This document shows, one piece after another, positions 1-10,972 of a DNA stretch of 64,000 nucleotides; the first letter of the stretch is position 1, and each line of letters starts with the position of its first letter. The DNA is from Bretschneidera sinensis (taxonomy: Eukaryota > Streptophyta > Magnoliopsida > Brassicales > Akaniaceae): assembly GCA_023935145.1 (NCBI GenBank), contig CM043699.1, positions 128,404,536-128,468,535 on the forward strand, given 5' to 3'. The notes under the pieces are model-generated. The model was not told where the DNA came from and did no database searches. It saw only the letters and a list, made by a program, of their open reading frames with translations. The position numbers and the translations under genes are program-made.

Positions 1-618
1 TTATCCGATTACAGTTAGATTATGGAAACATATACAAGAGAATTATATGTCATACCTCACACAAATGCGTGTTAAATGTGCTCATGCAAATTTGGATCAA
101 ACTCGTGAATTCTTAGGTGCCTTGAGGTAGGTAACTAAACTTTGTAAAATTCCCATTACAAGACTATACGTTCTAGCTTTTAAGCTTACTAATGAAATGT
201 TATCAAATTTTTAAATCAACCAAAATTTTTGTTTACCAAAAGAACATGCATTTTTCTTCCTAAAAAAAAAAACTGGGACTTAGTGTGTGCATGTGGTTCA
301 AGTGTGTGTGTGATAGTATCTGGTATCTCCCACTACCCCCAAACTTAAAATACACATTTTCCCCAATGTGTGTGTGGCATGGAAAGATCTGACCTAGGAG
401 ATGGAGAACTTGGTTGCTTGCTTCCTTGTCCACGCCCCCAAACTTGAATTGGATGCACGCACTAAGTACCTGACAAAGAAAAATAAATATTGTTATGGAA
501 AACAAGAAATATAAATGTAAACATAAATATAAACAAAAGAAAAATATTAAAATGAAAAGGATAAGTCTAGGGTGCCTCCCATGAGTGCTAAGTTTAACGT
601 CTTCAGCCAGACCAAGCC

Positions 619-1485
619 TTATTCTTCCCCAAGACTAAGATTGGCTAGTTTTAGCACCGGTAGTGTCTTATTCTTTCCCATATAAGCATAGTTTAAGTGT
701 TCTGAAAACTGCTTGAATTCCAAGTGAGGTGTCTGTACAATAAAAAGGAAGAAAATAGTATTAGTAGGCACATGAGGGTCAAATGGATCGATGTACTTAC
801 TTGGATGCTTTGGAGAGGCCTCTAGGAGGTGCACAGTTTCAATGATGTCATCAGTAACATCTTTAGATTTTGGCTCAATATCTGATCCTTCAAAACAATG
901 GGTGAGTGTGGTCTCCAAGGGATCAATATTATGGTCATGAAAAACTTGTTCAACAACACCTTGCTTTGGTTCACTTAGCTCCTTAGCCAATTGTCCCATT
1001 TGTACTTCGAGCCTTTGAATGGCTTGTTCATGCCGTGCAGTGGTTTGTCTTTGCTGATCTAGTGAAGTCATCAATGTTGTCATTAGTTACTGTTTTTGAG
1101 TGGCTAATTGCTTTACAAGACTTTCTAGATCATCCTTCTTGGGTTCTGGAACTGGTTGGGCTGCTTTATGGAAGTTCCTTTGTTGTCCTTGAAGATTTAA
1201 AGCATTGTGATTGTTGTTCCATGAGAGGTTGGGGTGGTGCTGCCATCCAGGATTGTAGGTATTTTTATATGCATTGTGCGGTCCCTCATAATTTGCTTGC
1301 TCTTGATCTGCATATAAATATAAAGGGCAAGTTTCAGAAGTGTGATTAAAACAAGAACATATAGCACATACCTGGAGTGGTTTGGCTCGCGGACTAGGTG
1401 AGATGTTTTGAGTAGTCATGGTGTTTATGAGCATATCCAGCTTCTTCTCCATAGCATTTAGATAAGCATAACTAGCTTCCGCCAT
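619..1485 (-). pseudogene. gag fused to pre-RT region, element G
   Basis: This frame encodes the C-terminal part of an Athila-type gag, the structural protein that packages element RNA. A CCHC zinc knuckle is visible (CAICSCFNHTSETC, about residues 41-54), followed by an Asn/Pro/Trp-rich stretch and a Gln-rich coiled-coil-like segment. One in-frame TAA at 1087 splits it; the frame continues from 1083. At about residue 190 the gag text passes straight into the region that in element A lies after the protease (matching IDPLETIITHSF in A), so the protease was lost by a deletion that kept the frame. The frame ends at 619 just before the 3' untranslated region, showing a second deletion that removed RT through integrase. 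The start at 1485 is the first Met; the N-terminal gag half is absent. Confidence 0.75.
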
Positions 1486-1591
1486 TGGTGCTTCTCCCTC
1501 AAATGAAATAGTTGAAAAGCTTCAATGCAGTAGTTTCAGTACTGCTGCTCGGGTACTCTCTAGACTATTTACGCTTAAGTGCTCCAACCAC

Positions 1592-1645
1592 TGCGCTCTA
1601 TCGCACCAGTGTGCTCGATCGCACTTAGGTTTGCACTCGATCGCA
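1592..1645 (-). promoter_or_regulatory. Cluster of TCGA-centred 14-mers before gag of G
   Basis: Three copies of a near-palindromic motif TGCGCTCGATCGCA (forms at 1592-1605, 1612-1624, 1632-1645) lie between the primer binding site and gag. The same motif occurs in the LTRs of G and A, in the solo LTR at 9576-10972, and before gag and the env-like ORF of A. Function is unknown; DNA-binding sites or RNA hairpins are both possible. Confidence 0.6.
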
Positions 1646-1847
1646 GTGCCAGAATTAGCACTAATGCACACCTGAAACAAAAAGCAAGAAAATAACAAAA
1701 ACGAAGAATTAAGTTAGATAGTTGATGAAAATAAAATAAAATAAAACCAACAGATTAAGAAAAATATTTAATGAAAAATAAGAAAATAAAATTGAACAAA
1801 ATAAGAAAAATAAACGGGAAATAATTCTATACAGAAATTTAGCACAA

Positions 1848-1865
1848 TCCCCGGCAACGGCGCCA
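1848..1865 (-). other. Primer binding site, tRNA-Asp type (G)
   Basis: On the minus strand the sequence is TGGCGCCGTTGCCGGGGA, an 18-base match to the complement of the 3' end of plant tRNA-Asp, the usual primer of Athila-lineage elements. It lies 6 bases inside the 5' LTR end. Confidence 0.9.
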
Positions 1866-1871
1866 AAAACT

Positions 1872-3186
1872 TATTGTGCGTTTATTTACTTAAATAATTA
1901 GGCAAATAATCGTACTTGTTTTACTTGGAAGTGCACAAGGTCAACAATGTAGTATAGTGTGCGAATGCAAGATCATCTTCACGGGGATTGGTGAATTTCG
2001 ATTTAGAATTATATTCATAATGTAATAGAAATAATAAAAGAGTTGATTTTGATAAAGATAAAATAATAAGGATAAAGGCGTAAGGACTTGATATCCACCA
2101 CTAATTATGCTACCACAACAAAACAGTATGCCAATGCTTTACACATGTCATGAATACCTAATGTTTGTCAACCTAAAGGCATGGTATCTACTCTTTAAGC
2201 TATTGATCTCCTTAAGCAACGAGTTAGGCATGGTTTCTACTCTAACTCTTTTTTGTCTTAAGGGATTAAGTATGGTGTATACTGAGTTGTTCCTTAAGAG
2301 AGCATAGGATTTGTGGAAATCGACAACCACATGAGACCTAGGGCATGGTATCTACTCCCGGTTTCCCATGTTGATTAACCCAAGAATCCGGTGTGGATAT
2401 CTTTTGTTACTATTATCAGACCCAGGACTCGGTCATCCAAATTAATCTAACTAACTAATCCATACCACATGCATACGTTGATCAGACACATACATATGAG
2501 GAATTTAAATAAAAACAGACATTAATCAAGTTATGCATCACAACACAAATATTGCAAAGGCGACAATACTAATTATTGAATAAACATAATTAGGGCTTCA
2601 ACCAAGCCCTTACTAAAAGTTTAAGTACACATAATAAAAATAAAGGAAAGAAGAAACCAGAGAGAAGAGTCGTCAATTCTCCTTCACAGTTTCCTTCCCC
2701 AAGCTAAAGTAAAAGATAAAAGAAGGTATTAGATCCTAGAAGTTGTGATTTGTGTGTGCTTCACATGTGTATTTATAGGGCTTGAGTAGTCCTAGAAGGC
2801 TCATGAATTCCCAAACTTTCCTAAAACACAAAACTCCTTTATTTCCAAAATAGGGTTCTGCAGTTTACTGTTCACACTCGTACATGTGCGCTCGATCGCA
2901 TGCATCTTGCACTCGATCACAGTGCTGCTCTCGATCCTTCATGTGTACGAACTATCGTATGTGCGCTTGATCGTGTGTAGTAGTGCAATCGATCGTACTT
3001 TGACCAGAAGCTGCTCCAAGATTTTCAGGCTTCTTCCCTTAAATGCCAAAACTGCTTCTTTTTTCTCCAAGACCTATAAACACATGCGAAACACACAAAT
3101 GAAGTAAAATGAACTAAATTAACATAACTAAGGACCTAACAAGTGTAAATAAGGGGAATTAAATATGATTATTTAAGCACCTATCA
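1872..3186 (-). repeat. 5' LTR of element G (1315 bp)
   Basis: Starts TGATAGGTGCTTAAAT and ends just before the primer binding site. It has a TATA box CTATAAATAC (plus-strand 2769-2778, read on minus) with TCGA-centred motifs upstream of it (2887-3000). Downstream is a region of four degenerate copies of GAGTAGATACCATGCC and a short open frame (2148-2330, about 60 codons) also present in both LTRs of A. It is about the same length as the A LTRs (1309 and 1312 bp) but clearly diverged from them. Confidence 0.85.
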
Positions 3187-3322
3187 CGGGAGAATCAGAG
3201 CCATCTCATATAAGATCTCGAAGCTCAGATAAGGAGCCCTTTGTGTGCTCTCGGTGCAGCTCGAAGTTGTCTTTAAAGGAGCGAAGGTCATGATGCATGG
3301 CATCAACAGAAGAGCTCAAGCT

Positions 3323-4441
3323 CTAGAACCCAAACTGCATGGATAGCTGAAGGCTCGATATGGCCTGGAGTAGATCTCCGTATCCAGCCGGACCAGAACT
3401 AGAACCACCATGTGGTGGTGCTCGGTCACCAGTGTCCATAGGGGTTGCATCACTTGGACCCTCGTCGTTCTCCTCACTGCTGTCACCCTTTCCTATCCTG
3501 ATGTTCTTCCCGACCTTGGAATAGATCATCCCATCTCAGATCGTGCACCCCATCTTCTTCAAAGAAGAGACATTGATGATATCCTTGGGGCCGATGTCCT
3601 GAGCCTCAGAGGTAGGAAGAGGAACCCGGAAATGCTAGAGGATGAGGGTGATGAGCATCCCATAGGGAAGACACCTGGAGTTACTAGCTTCACCGTTTAT
3701 CATATTGGTGAGCAGTAGGGGGTAGATATTGAAGTGGTGTCCTGTTTTAAGACACCAAATTAATACCACATCTATCTTCAAGAGATAGCCCTGAATCCCA
3801 AGTCATGAATGGATGGTCCAACTCACAGTGAGATTGAACAACTTTGAATCGAGGGGCATGTCACTACATGTATGAAATGTAGTGGGCCGAAAGATATAGT
3901 TAGGGTCACCCCTAACGATCTTACATGCCTCTTCGTAGTCGAAGTTGTCCAGCCATCCATCTAGACTCCATTGGATCCCTCCCACAAGGATCCCCAGTAT
4001 GCTCACCAGGATGTCAGTGCTAACCTCAAACTCCACACCCATCACATTGGTTCTGAACCAAAGAGCTAGTGGACTAGGTTTCACCAAGTTCGCGTAGAAT
4101 TGGTGCATCAAACAGGGGTAGTGTTTTTGGTGAATCTTGACCAGTAGGGTCAAGCGCACTGCCTCAAAGAGAAGTAGTATGTTAAAGTTAGCATGACGAA
4201 TAGATTCAAAGTCGATGAATCTACTCATCATGATCTTTTTATGATGAATGACAGAGATATACATCTTCTTGGCGGCTGGACTCCAAAACAGAGAGTTGTC
4301 GAGCTCTGTCTTCGCCTTTTTGCTAGAGAAGCCTGCCACTCCATTCCTTTTGGTGTCCGGGGCCGTGGATTTCGTGGATGGTGGCCTAGTAGGTGCGTGA
4401 GGTCCTTCAACAGTGGTTTTGATACGGATCCTCTCAAGCAT
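3323..4441 (-). pseudogene. Env-like / putative plant transposon protein ORF of element F
   Basis: A single frame of about 373 codons starting at ATG 4441 (MLERIRIKTT) with three in-frame stops (near 3803, 3633 and 3540) and no frameshift. The middle resembles the 'putative plant transposon protein' domain (Transposase_32 type) found downstream of pol in many plant elements: features are HQFYANL, GVEFEVS followed by ILGI, a central LLKIDVVLIWCLKTGHHFN-like core, and LPYGMLIT. The C-terminus is acidic and Ser/Gly-rich (GDSSEENDEGPSD). The role of such ORFs is unknown; 'env-like' is by position only, and I see no clear signal peptide or membrane anchor. It sits 100-200 bp after a TATA-like box and motif array (4651-4933), suggesting its own promoter. 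The family assignment is from remembered motifs and needs a profile search. Confidence 0.65.
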
Positions 4442-4650
4442 TTTGAAAAAAAGTGTTTCTGGGGAGAGTGAGAGATTTTAGGAAAAAAGGAAATTTCAAC
4501 CATGGAAAGTTGAAATAAAGGTTAAGGGGAATGAGATCAAGGATTCTATGGAGTGTTTTTGTGAGATTTTGGTCAAAAATAGGAGATCTTCTAGAGAGAG
4601 AAAGCTTAAGGTTTTCAAAAATAGCGTGAAAACTGAAAAATCTGAAAAAA

Positions 4651-4933
4651 CTATTTATAGAATCGCAATACCAGTCGACTGGGTTAGGGCACCAATCGAC
4701 TAGATCCTTTACAAATTTGGGAAATTTTAACATAATAGTGGAATGGATCGGGAAACCAGTCGACCGTGTAAACTGGCAGAGATATACCAGTCGACTGGGT
4801 CATCCATACTAGTCGACTGGGTGGTTACCAAAAATTCAAAAATTGACTCCAAACAAGGTCTTGTTTTACTAGTCAACTAGGTACATGGACTAGTCAACTG
4901 GGTGATAAGGCAGTGTGATACCAGTCGACTGGA
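4651..4933 (-). promoter_or_regulatory. Palindrome array plus TATA box before the env-like ORF of F
   Basis: Eight copies or near copies of the perfect palindrome ACCAGTCGACTGGT (for example 4670-4683, 4786-4799, 4808-4821, 4920-4933) end 10 bases before CTATAAATAG (4660-4651 on minus). The ORF start is about 210 bases downstream. The 5' LTR of F has the same arrangement: seven copies (12415-12598) then TATATAAACC. The two regions are not otherwise alike, so this is not simply an LTR copy. Confidence 0.7.
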
Positions 4934-5071
4934 CCTTTTAGAAAAACTTCTAGTTTAGAGTCTTAGCACGAAATTTGTTTATCTATGCCATCTTGAGTGA
5001 AGGAAATATTAAATAAGTTTTAATTCTCATTCACTAGATGTCAAGAATGCAAATGATGAATGATGATGCAA

Positions 5072-6694
5072 TCAAGCACACAGTTCATCATAGTCTATTA
5101 ATCCCAATAATAGTCTAATTTTACAAAAACTAGCTTCACTTAATGGTTTTGTAAGAATATCAGCTATTTGATCTTCTAAATGAATGAATTATAGTCTTAT
5201 ATCACCTTTTTTATCATGATTTATTAAGAAATGATGTCTAATTTCTATGTGTTTGGTCCTAGAATGCTGAATATGGTTTTTGGTTAAGTTGATAGCACTG
5301 GTGTTATCGCAATGAATTGGAATATTTTTAAGGTTCATGCCATAGTCTTCTAGTTGTTGTTTCATCCACAACAATTAGGCACAACAACTTCCGACTGCTA
5401 CGTATTTCGTTTCGGCGGTTGATAGTGCAACCGAGTTTTGTTTCTTGGAAAACCAAGAGGTTAACATTGCACCTAAGAATTGGTATATTCCACTAGTGCT
5501 TTTTCTATCTAACCTACACCTTGCAAAATCAGCATCTGAATATCCTACAAGCTCAAAAGATGAATCTCTAGAGTACCATAATCCTAGGGTTTGAGTCCCT
5601 TGTAGATATCTAAGGATTCTTGTTACTACAATTATATGTGATTCCTTAGGATTAGCTTGAAATCTAGCACACATGTATACACTGAACATTATATCAGGTC
5701 TACTTGCAGTTAAATAAAGTAAAGCTCATATCATGCTTCTATAAGTTTTAGTGTCTACACACTTACCACCTTCATTAAGGTCAAGTTTTGCAAATGTGCT
5801 CATAGGAGTACCAAATGACTTTGAGTTTTCCATCCCGAACCTTTTTAGTAGATCCTTGGTGTATTTTGATTGATTGATGAAGATGCCTCATTTCAATTGT
5901 TTGATTTGAAGCCCAAAGATGTAGGTAAGCTCTCTCATCATGCTCATTTCAAATTCACCTTGCATGCACTTGGTAAACTCTTGACACATAGATTCATTAA
6001 TAGCACCAAATATGATATCATCAACATATATTTGAACTAGTAGAGTGTTATTTTTATGAGTTTTTATGAAAAAGGTTGTGTTTATTTTTCTTCTTGTAAA
6101 GTTATTCTCAATAAAAAATTTACTTAGTCTTTCATACCATGCTCTTGGAGCTTGCTTCAACCCATATAGAGATTTAAAAAGCTTGTAGACATGATTTGGA
6201 AGACTAGGATTTTCAAATCCAAGAGGTTGTTCAACATATACCTTTTCTTCTATAAAGCCATTTAAAAATGCACTTTTTACATCCGTTTGAAATAATTTAA
6301 ACTTGTTAAAGCATGCAAAGGCTAATAATATTCGAATAGCTTCTAATCTTGCTACGGGAGCATAGGTCCCATCAAAGTCTATTCCTTCTTCTTTATTATA
6401 TCCCTTAGCAACTAGTCTAGCCTTATTCCTAGTTACTATTCCATTTTCATTCATCTTGTTTCTAAATACCCATTTAGTTCCTATTATTGTATGATTCTTT
6501 GGTCTAGGAACTAGATTCCATACATTGTTTCTTTCAAATTGATTTATTTCTTCTTGTATGGCATTTATCCAATCAAAATCCTTCTCGGCTTCTACAAATG
6601 TTTTAGGTTTTATTTGAGATAGATAGGCTACACAGTTGCAAATATTTCTAATAGAGGAACGAGTTCTTACCCCTTGTGAAGGATCACCAATCAC
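5072..6694 (-). pseudogene. Reverse transcriptase and RNase H of element F
   Basis: Copies element RNA into DNA. The frame at 6694-5888 holds the copia RT core: GTKWVFRNK, the catalytic TDVKSAFLNG, SLYGLKQAPRAWY and YVDD in LVQIYVDDIIFG, all intact. The RNase H part follows at 5689-5072 with YSDADFA, STAETKYVA, HCDNTSAI and the closing DILTKPLSEA. It is broken by stops and frame changes at 5888-5690 and by a Gln-to-stop at about 5372. The reading ends at a TGA at 5072-5074. RT text including MQGEFEMSMM is typical of SIRE-lineage elements. Confidence 0.9.
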
Positions 6695-6714
6695 TTGATT
6701 GATTGGGTGATAAT

Positions 6715-8193
6715 TTACATACCTCCAATATTTGGGAAGACTATCCTCTTGTCTGGTTGGTCCAGTTTGAAAGCTTTTATCTCTTCATTTGTTTGAGATG
6801 GGCTCTCCTTTGGGTCAACAATGGAAGTAGGTGTTTCTGTTCTTGGAATGAAATCTGCATCATCATTGAAAGAAACTTCTCTACTACTAATTAGGTTAGA
6901 CTCATCAAAGACTACATGCACGAATTCTTTTACCACTAGAGTTCTCTTGTTGAAGACTCTATAAGCTTTACTAGAGGTTGAATACCCTAAGAATATTCCT
7001 TCATCAGTCTTTGAGTCAAATTTACCCAAGTTAGTTTTATTGTTATTTATGATAAAGTATTTACAACCAAAGGTATGAAAATAGGAGATATTAGGCTTTC
7101 TACCTTTCCATAATTCATATGGAGTTTTGTTAAGCATAGGCCTAATTAAAATTCTATTCAAGAAATAGCAAGAAGTGTTTACCACTTCCGCCCAAAATAT
7201 TTTGGTAAGCTATTTTCACAAAGTATTGTTCTTGCAAATTCTTCTAGAACTTTATTTTTTCTCTCAACAATTCTATTTTGTTGAGGAGTTCTAGGAGCTG
7301 AAAAGTTGTGATCAATTCCATTTTCATCACAAAATTTTGAAAAGCTTTGGTTTTCAAATTCTTTTCCATGATCACTTCTAATGTTTGAAATACAAATTTC
7401 TTTTTCATTTTGAACCTTTTTGCAAAAGTTTTCAAATCCTTTGTAAACTTCATCCTTGTAAGCAATAAAGATAATAAAAGTATATCTTGAATAGTCATCA
7501 ACAATAACAAAAGCATATTAATAGCCACCTAGACTAATGGTACTTATTGGACCGAATAAGTCCATATGCAAAAGTTCCAATGGTCTAGTAGTTGAGACTA
7601 CATTTTTTTGTTTAAAAGAAATTCTAGTTTGTTTTCTCATTTGACAAGCATCACATACTTTATCTTTTTCAAATTTGATTTTGGGAAGTCCAATGACTAA
7701 ATCTTTTCTTGAAATAATTTTAAGCAGTCCATGTTCACATGACCAAGCCTTCAATGCCATAGCCATGGATTTTCACAAAATGAGGGAAAACATTTTCATT
7801 TTCTGAATGCAAGGATTTTAAATCAACTATATAGACATTTTCATGTCTTTGGCCAACAAACTTGATCTTGTTACTCTTGATGTCTATAACTAGACAATGA
7901 GAGGTTTCAAATATTACTTTGTTCCCTTTGTCACATAGTTAACTAATACTCAGTAAATTTGGCTTAAGGCCTTGCACATATAGAACATGATTAATGGTTG
8001 AAAAATCATTACCAACTTTTCCATGCCCAATGATCTTTATTCTTGTGTTGTCTCCAATGGTGACATGTCCGCCATCTCTTAGAGTTAGCTCTTTAAATAC
8101 ACTTTTATCACCGGTCATGTGCCTTGAGCATCCACTATCAAGGTACCAACAGCTACTTTTTCTTTGGTGTGGAGACATATCTACATCACACAA
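6715..8193 (-). pseudogene. Protease and integrase of element F
   Basis: From the 5' side: aspartic protease with the copia-type active site YLDSGCSRHMTGD (8193-7939); the GAG-pre-integrase zinc region with CDACQMRKQTR and the start of the integrase core HMDLFGP (7766-7518); the central core in a shifted frame (7528-7244); and the integrase C-terminal part with RTPYELW-like TPYELWKGRKPN and GIFLGYS (7185-6715). At least three frameshifts or stops separate the parts. Integrase inserts the cDNA into the genome. Order protease-integrase-RT confirms Ty1/copia. Confidence 0.88.
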
Positions 8194-8214
8194 GGATACA
8201 CAATTGCACTTTTA

Positions 8215-9566
8215 GGTACCCAAAATTTCTTGGGTCCTTTGGAGTTAGTCCTAGAAAATATGACTCCTTTAGAGAACCATAGTTTCTTAACAACATAAGG
8301 TGTTCTATATTTATAGACATTTTGATGATGCATATTCCTAGGATAATAGTTATTGAATTTTCTAGGAGTTCTTAGTTTTGCATGTCTATAATTCTTTGGA
8401 TAAGCATTCCCAAGATACATGTTTCTATTGTGAGGGTTATGACCATGCATGTCATTTCTAGGAAGTGTATGATGATGATTTCTAGTATACATGCTTGCAT
8501 TATTATGAATATGCATATTATTTCTAGAATAATCATGATTGTAATTCCTAGGATATGCATGTGCAGTGTGAAAGTTTTGAGTATACATATTGTTTCTAGG
8601 ATGCACATGATGGTTACTCCTAGGATGTGTATAAGCATTTCTTGAATGAGCATACATATAAGCATGAGTATTTCTAGGATGCTTCATTCTAGTATATGCA
8701 TTAAGATTTGTATTTTTAGACCTACTAGCATTCACTGAGGAAATGCTTTTGACCTTGCTAGTGTTCTTTGAAGTGGTGGCTTCATTCACACATGATGTTT
8801 TCATGAATAAGCTCTCTTTTAATTTTAGCTTGCCTAATGGAGAAAACCTAACCCGGATTTTCCTCCATTTAATCTTTGCCAAGATTGCACTTCATCTAGC
8901 TTTTCTTTTCCAAGCATAAGTCTAGATACAGTGCCATTCAATTCTATTATCTTTTTCTTTAAGTTTTCATTTTCATCTTTAAGAAAATCTTGAGAAGAAT
9001 TATAAAGCAAGGAAGATAGTTTTTCTTTTTCTTCCTTTAAGCCTACCATCTCTTTAGAAAGAGATGACACTTCTTTTTTGAGAATGGTGTTCCTAGAATC
9101 GAATTTCTTCAATTCTTCATGCATTTCATTTATGACTTCTATTAATTCTTCACTACTACTAACAATGTTATTATTAGAATGGGAAGAATTAGATACCTCG
9201 TTTTTCATCGTTGATTGCCATAAGACGTAGGTTGGCAATCTCCTTGTATTTGATCTCTTTATCCGAGGAGTCTTCTTCTTCGTTATCACTCCAAGTGGTT
9301 GCAATCATAGCTTTCTTTTTAAAGCTCTTATATGGTTTGCTTGTTGCTGTACAATCGGCCTTGATGTGACTGGACTTCTTGCAACCATAATACACAAGTG
9401 GTTCCCTTTTTGAAGTGGGATCCTTTATGTATGGTTTCTTGCTTTTCTTTAAGATTCTATGAAACCACTTGGTGATTAGAGCCATCTCATCATCTTCTTC
9501 GCTGCTCTCCACCTCTTCTTCCATTTCTTCTTCTTTGTTGCTCGTAGAGGCTTTGAGAGCAATCAC
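8215..9566 (-). pseudogene. C-terminal half of gag, element F
   Basis: Contains an acidic segment, a zinc-knuckle remnant (YYGCKKSSHIKADC; the first Cys is replaced by Tyr), a long coiled coil (about 9180-8900, EELKKFDSRNTILKKEV and repeats of Leu/Glu/Lys), and then a His/Asn/Arg/Tyr-rich stretch (8790-8330) built from YPRN/HPRN-like units. Coiled coil after the knuckle is a known feature of SIRE gag. Two frames are used, with a frameshift near 8850-9300. The N-terminal half is separated from it by the LTR at 9576-10972. Confidence 0.75.
9502..9566. repeat. 65-bp duplication flanking the solo LTR, left copy
   Basis: The 65 bases here are repeated at 10973-11037, directly on the other side of the LTR at 9576-10972, with about five mismatches. 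Both encode the same gag peptide around IALKASTSNKEEE. It is far longer than the 5-bp duplication made by an integrase, and the copies have diverged, so it predates or did not arise from a simple insertion. Confidence 0.8.
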
Positions 9567-9575
9567 CTTTCTTTA

Positions 9576-10972
9576 TGACCTAGTTCCGAATTTTGAACTG
9601 CGTCGTGCAAAGAATATAAACTAAACTAAATTGATTTAAAACAAATAATAAAAGCACTAAGGTTTCTGAATCCACCCCACCAATTTAAAGCATATATTTT
9701 CATGATTTTTGTTCCTACAACCGACAAGCAATTACATCCTATGTATGTTCTATATAAAAGTAATTTATCAAATAATTCCATGAATCCATCGATATACAAC
9801 GAATACCCTAATTAAATCAAATCATTCAATGTATCCGTTTAATTTACAAATCACAGTGGATATCCGATTTAATTTGAATGATTCAATGTATCCATTGGAT
9901 GAAATACATCGAATATCCAATTTAAACAGTTTATAAACAAAACAAACAATCATAAGAATTTACTCAAACAATTGAACTAAATTAGAACATCAATACAAAA
10001 ATGTCAGAATCATATGAACATATATGAAAATATAATGCTAATTAATGGTGATGCTTCATTTTCAACCTTAGATAAAGGTTTTAGCCTCTCATGATTCTGA
10101 AAATAAATTTCACAATTAAAGTGCTAAACATTAAACTTTAAAACACAAAAGAAATAAATTAAAGCTGAAAATAAATTGAGAGAGAAATTACACTTGCAGC
10201 TCATCTCTTTGTTTTTCTTTCTTTTTGTTTTTGTTGTGCAGCGCTCTCCCCCCTTGATAGCAAAGCCTTGGAGATCCACACACTTCTGAAAATAAAGTGA
10301 AATGGGGCTTTTATAAGGAAACTCCATGAGTGCAATGTGTTTCCAACTAATGTGGGATGTGGGATGTAGAATGTGTTTCCAACCGAGGTGGGATGTGAGA
10401 TTTAAGCCTTCATATGCCACTCAAAACTTTTTCCCACGTCTCTTTTATTTTAGCAGCTCATATACTCAAATAAAATCTTCATTTAAATGAGAGAAAAAGT
10501 CCCTAGACGATAGGCTACTAAAATTTGGATCTTCCTTTTCTTCAAATCTGAATTAAAATAGATGTGCTCTCTTAATCGTCTCTCGCTCAACACGGTGCGC
10601 TCGATCAGCATGGTGCGCTGATAATTGTCTCTTTCCTTTCCAAAATAGGACCAGTCGCCATACTATGTGTATGCACTTGAATGCAGCATGGTGCACTCGA
10701 TCCTACTTCTTACGCGCGCGAGCGCAGGTGAGCTTGATCCTAGGCTTGAGTGCTTGTTGCGCTCGATCGCAAGTCTCCTGTGCTCGATCGCAATAACAGA
10801 TTCTAGCTTTTCCCTATTTTTCTCTTTAAGCTAGATAATTCCATAATGCTCCAAAAACCTAGAAAAACACAATAAACACAGAAAAGAGATAAAATATGAT
10901 GAAATAATACAAACTAAGAGCTTAACAAATAGAAATTAAGGGGCTTAAATATGAATATTTAAGCACTTATCA
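9576..10972 (-). repeat. Solo LTR related to the Athila-like LTRs, inside gag of F
   Basis: Minus-strand start TGATAAGTGCTTAAATATTC matches the start of the A LTR, and the first 90 or so bases are alike; the rest is a different subfamily. It carries TGCGCTCGATCGCA motifs (10758-10771, 10780-10792) and a TATA-like TTATAAAAGC (about 10304-10313, minus). It ends near ...CTAGGTCA. No primer site, coding sequence or second LTR accompanies it, so it looks like an LTR-LTR recombination product. Repeats of GGATACATTGAAT and related units lie in the 9800-9920 part. The left boundary is my best estimate. Confidence 0.75.

Larger units (their letters stand above)
1..3186 (-). mobile_element. Athila-like Ty3/gypsy element G, deletion derivative, cut by window edge
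   Basis: Read on the minus strand this element starts with a complete LTR (3186 to 1872), then a tRNA-Asp type primer binding site, a gag fragment, and a 3' untranslated region that runs off the left edge. The gag and 3' region match element A (28950-40607) closely in layout: the stretch 600-1 corresponds to about 38000-38590 of A, including two G-rich tracts of the type AAGTTTGGGGG. Protease, reverse transcriptase, RNase H and integrase are missing, so it could only move with help from a relative. It lies inside the SIRE-like element F: the sequence to its right is F's downstream ORF region. The left LTR and the second target duplication are outside the window; the bases beside the LTR are CGGGA (3187-3191). 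Confidence 0.85.

Noticed and set aside
8382..8645. Plus-strand frame rich in Ile/Met opposite F gag
   Set aside because: Antisense shadow of the PRN-repeat region of gag.
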